DNA from: an uncultured Flavobacteriales bacterium
GTDB taxonomy: Bacteria > Bacteroidota > Bacteroidia > Flavobacteriales > Crocinitomicaceae
Reading direction: 5' to 3'
Assembly: GCA_946886545.1 (NCBI GenBank)
Contig: CAMPIU010000072.1
Span: 1-9,678, forward strand
DNA: 9,678 nucleotides
Every line of letters begins with the position of its first letter. Position 1 is the first letter of the stretch. Under the pieces are notes generated by a model. It searched no databases, was not told the DNA's origin, and saw only the letters and a list, made by a program, of their open reading frames with translations. The translations under genes and the position numbers were made by a program. Shown one piece after another: positions 1 to 6,144 of this stretch.

Positions 1-19
1 TTAATTGCTCGACTACTAT

Positions 20-436
20 TTACTGAAGTGGGAAAAGGGAGATAAAGTACAATGTACCGATCCCGGCCAGAATAACAAAATAGCTGTTGGTGGTAAGCAC
101 AAAGCAAACGATGGTAAAAATGATCGATGCGTCTACCACTCCCATTTGAATGATTCGTGTAGAAGTATATGATTTGATCAGTTTCAAAGGATTCATTTCG
201 TTATGAACTTTGGCAAGCATGGATTTTCTAAGAAAAATGCTTAAAGATACTGCGCTTACCATAAGAATTGGAGCGATCAATTGGAATAGCTCATTAGTAT
301 TTGTTTGCTGGCTTCCTGATTCGATAATAAGACTCATGGCCGTTAGAAAACTGAGAATCCCAAAGAGAAAAGCTCCGAAAAGAATTCTTAGGAGAGTGAG
401 ATTACTTTCCAGTTTATGCGAAACTTGTTCGTTCAT
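20..436 (-). CDS. Small four-helix integral membrane protein, function unknown
   Basis: A 138-residue protein that I cannot assign to a named family. Four hydrophobic stretches are visible at about residues 14-37, 50-69, 99-115 and 118-135. A basic, polar loop separates the second and third (about residues 70-98, with RKS and KLIKSY). The N-terminal dozen residues are hydrophilic, so no cleavable signal peptide is expected and the protein probably sits in the inner membrane. The ATG start follows a strong terminator hairpin by only 15 bases, so it has either a very short leader or depends on read-through from the DUF3127 gene. The TAA stop is 19 bases from the window edge, with no further gene visible there. 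That the frame is real is likely from its membrane topology and snug fit beside the terminator; no function is inferred. Confidence 0.75.
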   Translation of the reverse strand: MNEQVSHKLESNLTLLRILFGAFLFGILSFLTAMSLIIESGSQQTNTNELFQLIAPILMVSAVSLSIFLRKSMLAKVHNEMNPLKLIKSYTSTRIIQMGVVDASIIFTIVCFVLTTNSYFVILAGIGTLYFISLFPLQ

Positions 437-451
437 TGGTTCAGGGTGAAA

Positions 452-482
452 AAAATCCCCGGCATTTATCGCCGGGGATTTT
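452..482 (-). terminator. Rho-independent terminator of the DUF3127 gene
   Basis: A perfect 12-bp stem (452-463 pairing with 471-482, core CCCCGGC/GCCGGGG) encloses a 7-nt loop. Read on the minus strand, the GC-rich stem runs into a tract of seven T residues ending near 449. It begins 5 bases beyond the stop codon of the DUF3127 gene, the classic position. The stem also has T residues on its plus-strand side, but no plus-strand gene ends here. Confidence 0.93.
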
Positions 483-487
483 GATTA

Positions 488-883
488 TTAGAATGGTAAA
501 TCGTCGTCGTCGCTTGGTGCAGTAGATGCACTTGGTGTAGCAATCGGATCTAAACTCATTGCAGTTGGTCCGCCAGCCGGAATTCCACCTCCCATTGCCG
601 GTGCTCCAACTTTTTCAATTCTCCATGCTTCGAGTGTATTGAAGTATTTAACTTCTCCTTGAGGACTTGTCCATTCACGTCCTCTAAGGTTGAAAGACAC
701 TTCAATCTGCTCTTGAGTGTTAAATCCATCAATCAAACTGCATTTATCTTGCGTTAATTGAAACAGGATATCCTGAGGATACATACTTGCATTATCAGTT
801 AAAACAAATTCTCTCTTTGAAAATTTTTCGGATACTTGAACGGTATCATTCTTCACCTTTAATATTCCGGATATTTTAAACAT
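488..883 (-). CDS. DUF3127 domain protein with SSB-like acidic C-terminal tip
   Basis: A 131-residue protein. Residues 1-92 match the DUF3127 family as I remember it, a beta-rich domain found mainly in Bacteroidota; its blocks here include KISGILKV near the start, SFNLRGREW (63-71) and YFNTLEAWRIEKV (80-92). A low-complexity Gly/Ala/Pro/Ser linker follows (about 93-124), and the chain ends in DDDDLPF. That layout (compact beta domain, flexible linker, acidic tip ending in Pro-Phe) is the layout of bacterial single-strand DNA-binding proteins, whose tip recruits repair and replication partners. DNA binding is an inference from this architecture, not something shown by the sequence. The gene follows the flavin reductase by 24 bases, probably shares its transcript, and ends at a strong terminator. 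The ATG start is the first residue of the conserved domain. Confidence 0.9.
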   Translation of the reverse strand: MFKISGILKVKNDTVQVSEKFSKREFVLTDNASMYPQDILFQLTQDKCSLIDGFNTQEQIEVSFNLRGREWTSPQGEVKYFNTLEAWRIEKVGAPAMGGGIPAGGPTAMSLDPIATPSASTAPSDDDDLPF

Positions 884-907
884 ATTTCTACGGGTTATTT
901 ACAATTT

Positions 908-1801
908 TTAATCGTTAAAAGAGAGCAAGGTCATCCAGGCTCCTTCAATATCATTTTTATTAATTAATTCTTTTGCGCGTTCATGCAGAGCGAGTTCCAG
1001 CTTTACCGGTTCGTCTTCTAAAGTTAGGAATAAATCACTTAATTCCAATAGTTTATACTCGTTTACATCTGTTTCATTCGGTAATTCCGTAACGCCTGCC
1101 AACTGTGCCAGATCGTTTCCGGAGAGAACGGAACTTACACGGATATCATCCGGAATCTGGTCAAAACCAATGCCCACAGTTGTGATAGGTTTCGTGATTT
1201 CGAACATGGAAGCTTCATTCGCGTGACAATACCAATTTCCTCCCATCCGGGCTACCAGGTTGATCTTCTTTTGATCAATAGTTCCGTCTTCAGCCAAAAT
1301 TTCTTCGTGAATGTGAATTTTGGTTACTTCGCAAATAACCAAATTTCCTGCTCCTCCCTGATCTCCCAATTCGCGAACCTCTAAAACCTTGCATTCAAAT
1401 TGAACGGGTGCTTCCAAAACACGCATGGGTCTGATCGTATCTGATTTTATCGGAGTCAGGCCGGACTTAACAAATTCATCCACTTCCGGACCGTATGGGG
1501 AACTGCTCAGGCTCATTTGGTGCAGGATGTCCATGTTCACAATGTTAATAACCACTTCGGGAATTTTTTTGACATTGTTATAAGTATCCTTGGTTGTATT
1601 GGTTCTTCCGTTTCTTGCCGGAGAAAAAATAAGGATTGGCGGAGCTGCCGAAAACACATTGAAAAAACTAAACGGGGATAAGTTGTTTACTCCGTTTTCA
1701 TCGATTGTTGAAGCAAAAGCGATGGGACGTGGTCCGATGGCTCCAAGCAAATAGCTGTGAAGTTTGGGTACGGGAAGTTCTTTCGGATCGAGCGTTAACA
1801 T
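908..1801 (-). CDS. Flavin reductase family protein (FMN-binding split barrel)
   Basis: A 297-residue cytoplasmic protein of the flavin reductase-like, flavoredoxin-type family. These proteins bind FMN in a split-barrel fold and typically use NAD(P)H to reduce flavin or serve as electron carriers; the natural substrate cannot be told from sequence. Family blocks are visible at GPRPIAFAST (23-32), NLSPFSFFNVFS (40-51), and IFSPARNGRTNTTKDT (58-73), where the FMN phosphate is usually held. VVINIV follows at 83-88. The split barrel appears to end around residue 205; about 90 further residues form a Leu/Glu-rich, probably helical C-terminal extension. The ATG is preceded by a good -7 box 14 bases upstream. 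The gene probably leads a two-gene transcript with the DUF3127 gene 24 bases downstream. No signal peptide or membrane segment is seen. Confidence 0.9.
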   Translation of the reverse strand: MLTLDPKELPVPKLHSYLLGAIGPRPIAFASTIDENGVNNLSPFSFFNVFSAAPPILIFSPARNGRTNTTKDTYNNVKKIPEVVINIVNMDILHQMSLSSSPYGPEVDEFVKSGLTPIKSDTIRPMRVLEAPVQFECKVLEVRELGDQGGAGNLVICEVTKIHIHEEILAEDGTIDQKKINLVARMGGNWYCHANEASMFEITKPITTVGIGFDQIPDDIRVSSVLSGNDLAQLAGVTELPNETDVNEYKLLELSDLFLTLEDEPVKLELALHERAKELINKNDIEGAWMTLLSFND

Positions 1802-1810
1802 TCTTGAAAT

Positions 1811-1826
1811 TTCTACAAAAGTAGAA
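1811..1826 (-). promoter_or_regulatory. Bacteroidota-type -7 box within a dyad, upstream of the flavin reductase
   Basis: On the minus strand TACTTTTG (1816-1823) matches the Bacteroidota -7 consensus TAnnTTTG and lies 14 bases before the ATG at 1801. It is embedded in a perfect 6-bp inverted repeat, TTCTAC-aaaa-GTAGAA (1811-1826). No clear -33 TTTG is present at the usual 17-23 base spacing. The overlap of dyad and -7 box would suit a repressor site, but that is inference. Confidence 0.45.
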
Positions 1827-1896
1827 AAATCAAAGAGGCACTTTGAAGTAAGTTGCCAGATTTAATTAACAAAATGACAAATCCGGATAGCTTCGT

Positions 1897-2916
1897 TTAG
1901 CGAATCACCTTTTTGGAAATTTTTCCATTCGAACCTTCTACCTGGATAATATACATACCGGAAGAATAATTGCTCATGTCTACCAAAGTTGTCTCTGTAA
2001 TTTTCGCCCGCGTCATTACTTTTCCGGATAGATCGACAATGATATAGGTCAACTGGTCCTGGTAATCTTTTAATTCAATAGTAGCTTGTTGATTCTGCGA
2101 ATTGTAAAAAAGATTAACAACATCAGATAAATCTGTTTCTCCTAAACTGGCTGTAACCCCACCTTCCTGGATAAAAACTCCGGAGTCGAAGATCGCATCT
2201 TTCAAATCTGCAATGACCATTATCAGGTGATAGGTTAATCCCGGGGTTACAGGAATGTTTGCAGTAAGTGGTTTTGTCATTCCGTTGTATTGGATGTAAT
2301 GATTGTCGAAACCATAAGGGGCTTGAAGCGTGCCCTGGTCGCCGTTATCAATGTAATAGCTTGAATTATATGAAGAGTTTATCAGGCTTACACAAATGGA
2401 ATTTTCATTGGGTAATTTTGCAAAGTTTTGAACTTGGGGATATTCATTCCCGGAAATCAAAATACAAAAGGCATCATTATAGCCTTGTAAAGCATATTGG
2501 GAATATTCTTCAGAAGCAAACTGGTAGTTGATCTTTAAATCGGACCCGGATGGAATCACATCAAATTCAATTCTGGCAGCATCCCGGTTAATAGAACCCG
2601 GATACATTTGGTCCATCAGGATATAACCGGATTCATGCTGATCAATTCCTGCATTGATGATATTGTTTGGTCCCAATGCGTAATATTTGGATCCTGTTGT
2701 CATTAAAAGTCCTGAATTCATGGTCATACCAAAGGTGTTGGCATTAAAATATGCAAGTGCATCCGGATTTCCGAAATATTCTACATTTGAAATGCTGACT
2801 CCTGAGCCGGAAAGTGTACTTTCAACAATTTGCTGAGGATTTCCTCCGCCAACATTGAGTTGCCCGAAAGAAAATACGGGAATAAAGAAAATGATAAGGT
2901 GGTGAATATGTCTCAT
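1897..2916 (-). CDS. Secreted choice-of-anchor L domain protein with T9SS sorting domain
   Basis: A 339-residue exported protein. MRHIHHLIIFFIPVFSFGQ forms a signal peptide with likely cleavage before the Gln. The body (about residues 20-255) matches the choice-of-anchor L region of Bacteroidota and other surface proteins: VESTLSGSGVSISNVEYFG near the start, then SGLLMTTG, FDVIPSGSDLKINYQFASEEY, NDAFCILISG and, at its end, DSGVFIQEGG. The last 75 residues resemble a Por/type IX secretion sorting domain, with IIVDLSGKV, SSGMYIIQV and the terminal KISKKVIR. The protein is therefore expected to cross the outer membrane by the T9SS and be released or surface-anchored; its ligand is unknown. The frame extends 7 codons upstream to a TTG, but I chose the ATG at 2916 because it starts the signal peptide exactly and the TTG falls inside a -7 box. 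It lies 41 bases after the M1 peptidase gene. Confidence 0.92.
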   Translation of the reverse strand: MRHIHHLIIFFIPVFSFGQLNVGGGNPQQIVESTLSGSGVSISNVEYFGNPDALAYFNANTFGMTMNSGLLMTTGSKYYALGPNNIINAGIDQHESGYILMDQMYPGSINRDAARIEFDVIPSGSDLKINYQFASEEYSQYALQGYNDAFCILISGNEYPQVQNFAKLPNENSICVSLINSSYNSSYYIDNGDQGTLQAPYGFDNHYIQYNGMTKPLTANIPVTPGLTYHLIMVIADLKDAIFDSGVFIQEGGVTASLGETDLSDVVNLFYNSQNQQATIELKDYQDQLTYIIVDLSGKVMTRAKITETTLVDMSNYSSGMYIIQVEGSNGKISKKVIR

Positions 2917-2934
2917 GCTATCGAAATATGTCTG

Positions 2935-2942
2935 CAAATATA
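2935..2942 (-). promoter_or_regulatory. -7 box of the choice-of-anchor L gene
   Basis: On the minus strand TATATTTG is an exact match to the Bacteroidota TAnnTTTG box, 18 bases before the ATG at 2916. It lies in the 41-base gap after the M1 peptidase gene, so the anchor L gene may have its own promoter as well as read-through. No good -33 TTTG is visible at the expected distance, which is the main reason for caution. Confidence 0.45.
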
Positions 2943-2957
2943 CTTGTTCTGGTCGAT

Positions 2958-4583
2958 TTAATTCTTCTTTGATTCTTTTTTCAGTAAATACAGATTCCGA
3001 TTCAATTCGAAGGAATAATCATGCCCGATAGCATAAGATTGCCATTTGGATGAACAGTTCAATTTTTGTTTTCCATTCATGATCGGCATGTTGAATCCGG
3101 GAACACAATTGATCCAGCGGTACTGAACTTTGTTCTTTTTGTATTTCAATTGAAGGGTTGGTGGGTTCTTTTCTCTCAGGTATTGATCAAATACCTTTGA
3201 AAGATCCACTCCCAATTCTTCTGACATGAATTGTTCGATTTGTTGTGTAGTGACTGTTTGGTGGTAAAAAGTTGCGTTCATTTTCCGAAGCATCATGCGA
3301 AATAAGGAATCGTTTGCATAGATTGTTCGAATGGTGTGAAGCATATTGGCAGCTTTGTTATACATATCGCCGCTTCCTTCCGTGTTTACTCCATAAGGCC
3401 CGATAACCGGCTTGTCGTTCATAATGTTCTTACGGAGTCCCTGGCAGTATTTGTCTGCATCTGCTGTTCCGAACCAATAATCGGTAAAAAGTGTTTCACT
3501 GTAACAGGTAAATCCCTCGTGAACCCACATGTCGGCTATGTCTTTCGAAGTAATGTTGTTTCCGAACCACTCATGTCCGCTTTCATGAACGATAATAAAA
3601 TCCCATTTCAATCCGACCCCGGTTCCGCTTAAATCAGAACCCAAATAACCATTTATGTACCCATTTCCATAAGCTACGGCACTTTGGTGTTCCATTCCCA
3701 GATAAGGGGCTTCAACTAATTTGTAGCCGTCTTCATAAAAAGGGTAGGGACCAAACCAGTATTCCAAAGCTTCTAGCGTTTTCGGTGCGTCCAGGAATTG
3801 CTTTTTGGCTTTCTCTTCATTTCCTCTCAAAACCCAGTAATCGATTTCCAGGTTTCCCTTTTCACCTGCAAAATGTTCGTGCATGTTTACATAATCTCCG
3901 ATATAGGGAATAATGCAATAGTTATTGATCGGATTAGTGACTTTCCAGGAATAGGTTGCTTGATTCAGGTTTTTCATTTCTTTTCCGATGAAAGTTCCGT
4001 TACTTACACAAACCAAATCCCCCGGACAGGTATAGTGCATAGTAACGCCATTATCCGGTTCATCAAATTGGGAATCTTTACACGGAAACCAAACACTTGC
4101 TCCTTGTCCCTGGCAGGCAATGGAAACCCAGGGTTTGCCATTCTGATCTTTTGACCATACAATTCCGCCGTCCCAGGGTGCGCGTTTTGCTACACGTGGT
4201 TTTCCGTGGAAGTATACCGTTATTTCATTGTTATCTTCACCGCTTATTGCACCTGGAATAAAATAGACATTTCCGTCCTTCCGAAAAGCTAATTTTTTTA
4301 GTCCGCTTTTTGATAGAATACTGTCAATAATCATTGGTTCCTGAAGGTCGATCTGTAATTCAGAAGTGTTTTTTGCACTTAATTCCAGGACTGAAAAACG
4401 TATCGTGTTTTTACCATGAATCTCCTTCTTTTCGATATCAAATGTTACGCTTAGGTCATAGTGTTTCAGATCCCACCAATTACGGGAACTCCCATAAGTA
4501 CCCCTTAAAGTATCTGCATGGCTGAATTGGCTGTATGAGGACGATGCAGAAATGATCAAAAGAAAAATCAGCAGGTATTTCAT
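2958..4583 (-). CDS. Secreted M1-family zinc metallopeptidase
   Basis: A 541-residue exported peptidase of the M1 (gluzincin) family, expected to trim N-terminal residues from peptides in the periplasm or outside the cell. Residues 1-19 form a signal peptide ending SSYSQ. Residues about 40-230 are the beta-rich N-terminal domain. The catalytic domain carries HESGH at 333-337 and the third zinc ligand Glu356 after an 18-residue spacer, in WVHEGF, the standard HEXXH-X18-E arrangement. Tyr408 in MYNKAANM is the likely transition-state tyrosine. The substrate-binding GAMEN motif is replaced by GMEHQ at 296-300. The chain ends soon after a short helical region, so the large C-terminal domain of the long aminopeptidase N type is absent. 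There is no T9SS sorting domain. The anchor L gene follows 41 bases downstream. The ATG start is fixed by the signal peptide. Confidence 0.95.
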   Translation of the reverse strand: MKYLLIFLLIISASSSYSQFSHADTLRGTYGSSRNWWDLKHYDLSVTFDIEKKEIHGKNTIRFSVLELSAKNTSELQIDLQEPMIIDSILSKSGLKKLAFRKDGNVYFIPGAISGEDNNEITVYFHGKPRVAKRAPWDGGIVWSKDQNGKPWVSIACQGQGASVWFPCKDSQFDEPDNGVTMHYTCPGDLVCVSNGTFIGKEMKNLNQATYSWKVTNPINNYCIIPYIGDYVNMHEHFAGEKGNLEIDYWVLRGNEEKAKKQFLDAPKTLEALEYWFGPYPFYEDGYKLVEAPYLGMEHQSAVAYGNGYINGYLGSDLSGTGVGLKWDFIIVHESGHEWFGNNITSKDIADMWVHEGFTCYSETLFTDYWFGTADADKYCQGLRKNIMNDKPVIGPYGVNTEGSGDMYNKAANMLHTIRTIYANDSLFRMMLRKMNATFYHQTVTTQQIEQFMSEELGVDLSKVFDQYLREKNPPTLQLKYKKNKVQYRWINCVPGFNMPIMNGKQKLNCSSKWQSYAIGHDYSFELNRNLYLLKKESKKN

Positions 4584-4618
4584 GAGTTGTTTTTGGTGAA
4601 TTTAATCATTCTTTAAAT

Positions 4619-4690
4619 GATAGCTGGGTACTTCCTTAGTGTTAAGCAGTTTGCGACTGCTTCACTAAGTCTTCGATAGCTGACGCTATC
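4619..4690. repeat. Palindromic spacer element (two hairpins) after the DUF1801 gene
   Basis: A compound inverted repeat. The main hairpin pairs CTTAGTG (4635-4641) with CACTAAG (4663-4669) and AAGCAGT (4644-4650) with ACTGCTT (4656-4662), with a two-base bulge and a 5-nt loop. A second hairpin, GATAGC-tgac-GCTATC (4675-4690), overlaps the last codons of the DUF1801 gene, and another GATAGCT sits at 4619-4625, giving 6-bp outer inverted ends. No T tract follows on either strand, so it looks like a REP-type palindrome rather than a simple terminator. The 102-base gap between the flanking coding regions holds no gene. Confidence 0.6.
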
Positions 4691-5054
4691 TCTTCTTTCC
4701 GTATAGATGATTGTTTTCTGCCAGACGAAATAAGACAATTTCAGTAATCAGCTTTACAGGAAGTGGTTCATTTAAAGGGAATTGTACGGAACCCTTTCCT
4801 TGTTTGTATTTAGATAACTCTTTTTCAAATGCTTTGTGACCGGTTGGAGTGGCATAAAACCCAATATGCGATTTGTATGAGGCGTATACTAAGGGTTTTC
4901 CATTGACTTTATAAGCAGGCATTCCGTATGAAATCGATTCTACCGCTTCTGGGGAAGTTTCCCTGATCAATTTTCGGAGAGCAATTAAACGCTCCTGAGT
5001 TTCTTCTTCAAACTCCTGGATATATTGATCTACGTTTGTAAATGTTGTTTTCAT
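4686..5054 (-). CDS. DUF1801 (YdhG-like) domain protein, possible iron chaperone
   Basis: A 122-residue soluble protein that fills the DUF1801 family almost exactly (usual length roughly 110-140). Landmarks are an N-terminal helical stretch VDQYIQEF...LIALRKLIRE (8-32), the hallmark ISYGMPAYK (41-49), the strand SHIGFYATP (62-70), and GKGSVQFPLNEPLP (86-99) before the final helix. Members such as Bacillus YdhG have a frataxin-like fold and are often annotated as iron chaperones, but function is not firmly established for the family and no metal ligands stand out here. It is preceded by a 133-base repeat-rich spacer with no clear promoter, and its TAG stop lies inside a small hairpin. It appears to be a single-gene unit. 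The ATG start matches the usual family N terminus. Confidence 0.9.
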   Translation of the reverse strand: MKTTFTNVDQYIQEFEEETQERLIALRKLIRETSPEAVESISYGMPAYKVNGKPLVYASYKSHIGFYATPTGHKAFEKELSKYKQGKGSVQFPLNEPLPVKLITEIVLFRLAENNHLYGKKR

Positions 5055-5058
5055 TTTA

Positions 5059-5138
5059 ATTAAGATTTTAAGACTATAGGTCCCGATAGTTATCGGGATT
5101 AAGATCTTAAGACTTGGTTAGTTCAGTCTTAAAGTCTT
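5059..5138. repeat. Repeat-rich spacer: direct and inverted copies around a CCCGATA palindrome
   Basis: ATTAAGATTTTAAGACT (5059-5075) recurs as ATTAAGATCTTAAGACT (5098-5114), 16 of 17 bases identical. A related inverted copy, AGTCTTAAAGTCTT, follows at 5125-5138. Between the direct copies is a perfect hairpin, TCCCGATA-gt-TATCGGGA (5081-5098). The whole 133-base spacer (5055-5187) lacks a gene. The CCCGATA palindrome resembles a short intergenic hairpin that I recall from many Bacteroidota genomes; that recollection was not checked. Confidence 0.6.
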
Positions 5139-5187
5139 GATATCCTACTATCCTGGTGTCCAATTAGAGATAAATATAACTCAAAAA

Positions 5188-5475
5188 TTAAATCTTGAAA
5201 ACAAGTCCTTTTTCAGCTAAAAGTTTTCTTAGTATTGGAATGGAAGTTTTACCTATCCCGTGAAACTGTAGAATTTCCTTTTCTGTATGCCGGGCTAGTT
5301 CTTTTAATGAGCTAATGTGATTATTTTCCATTGCTCTTCGTGCCGGAGCAGAAAGAACGGAAAAAATCTCGGCTTCAGATTTCCGTTCTTCTTCGCAGAC
5401 CGGGCAAGTCGGGCAATCACTGCTTTTGAAGTAATGATGCCCCTTTTTACAAATTCGTTCTGTTTTTTGTGACAT
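5188..5475 (-). CDS. Cys-cluster protein with RNA polymerase alpha-CTD-like HhH domain
   Basis: A 95-residue protein in two parts. Residues 9-27 contain a probable zinc-binding knuckle: Cys9, His13/His14, Cys21, Cys24 and Cys27 (CPTCPVC). Residues about 37-95 resemble the C-terminal domain of the RNA polymerase alpha subunit, a helix-hairpin-helix fold, with ISSLKELARHTEKEIL (54-69), the hairpin HGIGKTSI (72-79) and the closing LAEKGLVF. Aligned by eye with E. coli alpha, the DNA-contacting Arg265 becomes Pro44 and Lys298 becomes Thr77, while the hairpin Gly75 and Ser78 are kept. It is thus not the alpha subunit and may bind nucleic acid differently; its role is unknown. Its ATG lies 29 bases inside the end of the HPP gene, so translation is probably coupled. 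No promoter of its own is seen. Confidence 0.85.
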   Translation of the reverse strand: MSQKTERICKKGHHYFKSSDCPTCPVCEEERKSEAEIFSVLSAPARRAMENNHISSLKELARHTEKEILQFHGIGKTSIPILRKLLAEKGLVFKI

Positions 5476-6070
5476 CTCTTAAGCGTATTCTTTTTGGTTT
5501 AATGTATTTCGTCAACCTGCTGTTGGTAGGATATTTCCTGTTTTTTGTCAGGTTATTGGCAATAATGGCAACAAGGAGAAGAATCAGCACTCCGGACAGA
5601 ACCGGGGACAGCACATACATGAACCCGAGGGCTTTTATTTTGGGAGTTCCTATGACAGCTATCAGAGCAGTTGCACCGCCGGGAGGATGGAGTGTTTTGG
5701 TCATTTGCATAGCAACAATAGAAAGACTTACTGCAAGTGGTGCAGAGACCCAGATCGGATCGGGAACGAGTTTATAAACACAGACACCGATGAAAGCCGA
5801 AACAAGATGTCCACCGACTAAATTACGCGGTTGGGCCAACGGACTTTGGATTGCTCCGTAAATCAATACACTGCTTGCTCCAAATGACCCGATCAGGAAG
5901 ATGTTTTCCAATTTGTCAAGTGATTGTGCCTGAGTCAAGGCGATCAAACCAATTCCGAAAAAAGAGCCGATGAATGTCCAAAGATGTTCTTTTGCATCGA
6001 CCAGTGTTTCTTTGTATAGAACATAGCGTGCTTTTCGGATGGATTTGTATCCCTTTTTCTTGTTATTCAT
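5447..6070 (-). CDS. HPP family integral membrane protein
   Basis: A 207-residue inner-membrane protein of the HPP family, named after its His-Pro-Pro motif, here LHPPGGATAL (127-136). Other family blocks are IGSFGASSVLIYGA (60-73) and SPLAQPRNLVGGH (76-88). Hydrophobic segments lie near residues 30-46, 56-74, 88-101, 107-123 and 148-171. Some cyanobacterial and chloroplast members transport nitrite, but in Bacteroidota the substrate is not established, and no nitrogen-assimilation gene is nearby. After the last helix comes a strongly basic cytoplasmic tail of about 36 residues, whose end is encoded in the 29-base overlap with the alpha-CTD-like gene. The ATG at 6070 is preceded by an exact -7 box at 6088-6095, supporting this start and a transcript that begins here. 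Confidence 0.93.
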   Translation of the reverse strand: MNNKKKGYKSIRKARYVLYKETLVDAKEHLWTFIGSFFGIGLIALTQAQSLDKLENIFLIGSFGASSVLIYGAIQSPLAQPRNLVGGHLVSAFIGVCVYKLVPDPIWVSAPLAVSLSIVAMQMTKTLHPPGGATALIAVIGTPKIKALGFMYVLSPVLSGVLILLLVAIIANNLTKNRKYPTNSRLTKYIKPKRIRLRDVTKNRTNL

Positions 6071-6087
6071 GTGGATTTCTTGGTTTA

Positions 6088-6095
6088 CAAATTTA
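6088..6095 (-). promoter_or_regulatory. -7 box of the HPP/alpha-CTD-like pair
   Basis: On the minus strand TAAATTTG matches the Bacteroidota TAnnTTTG consensus and lies 17 bases before the ATG at 6070, inside the 74-base gap after the OsmC gene. A convincing -33 TTTG is not visible at 17-23 bases. The position makes a transcription start about 10 bases before the ATG plausible. Confidence 0.45.
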
Positions 6096-6144
6096 AACAG
6101 ATATTTCCGGATGCTCTGATGAAATAGAGTTTCCAGGCCTCAAT

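Noticed and set aside
3336..4154. Two long plus-strand open frames (3336-3632 and 3798-4154) opposite the M1 peptidase
   Set aside because: Both are antisense to conserved parts of the peptidase, including the catalytic helix, and have no recognisable features.
4635..4669. Intrinsic terminator for the DUF1801 gene
   Set aside because: The hairpin is strong but has no T tract on the minus strand, so I list it as a palindromic repeat.
5469..5777. A 102-codon plus-strand open frame opposite the HPP gene
   Set aside because: It lies wholly within the HPP and alpha-CTD-like region on the other strand, where the minus-strand frames show clear family motifs. Its own translation shows no recognisable domain.
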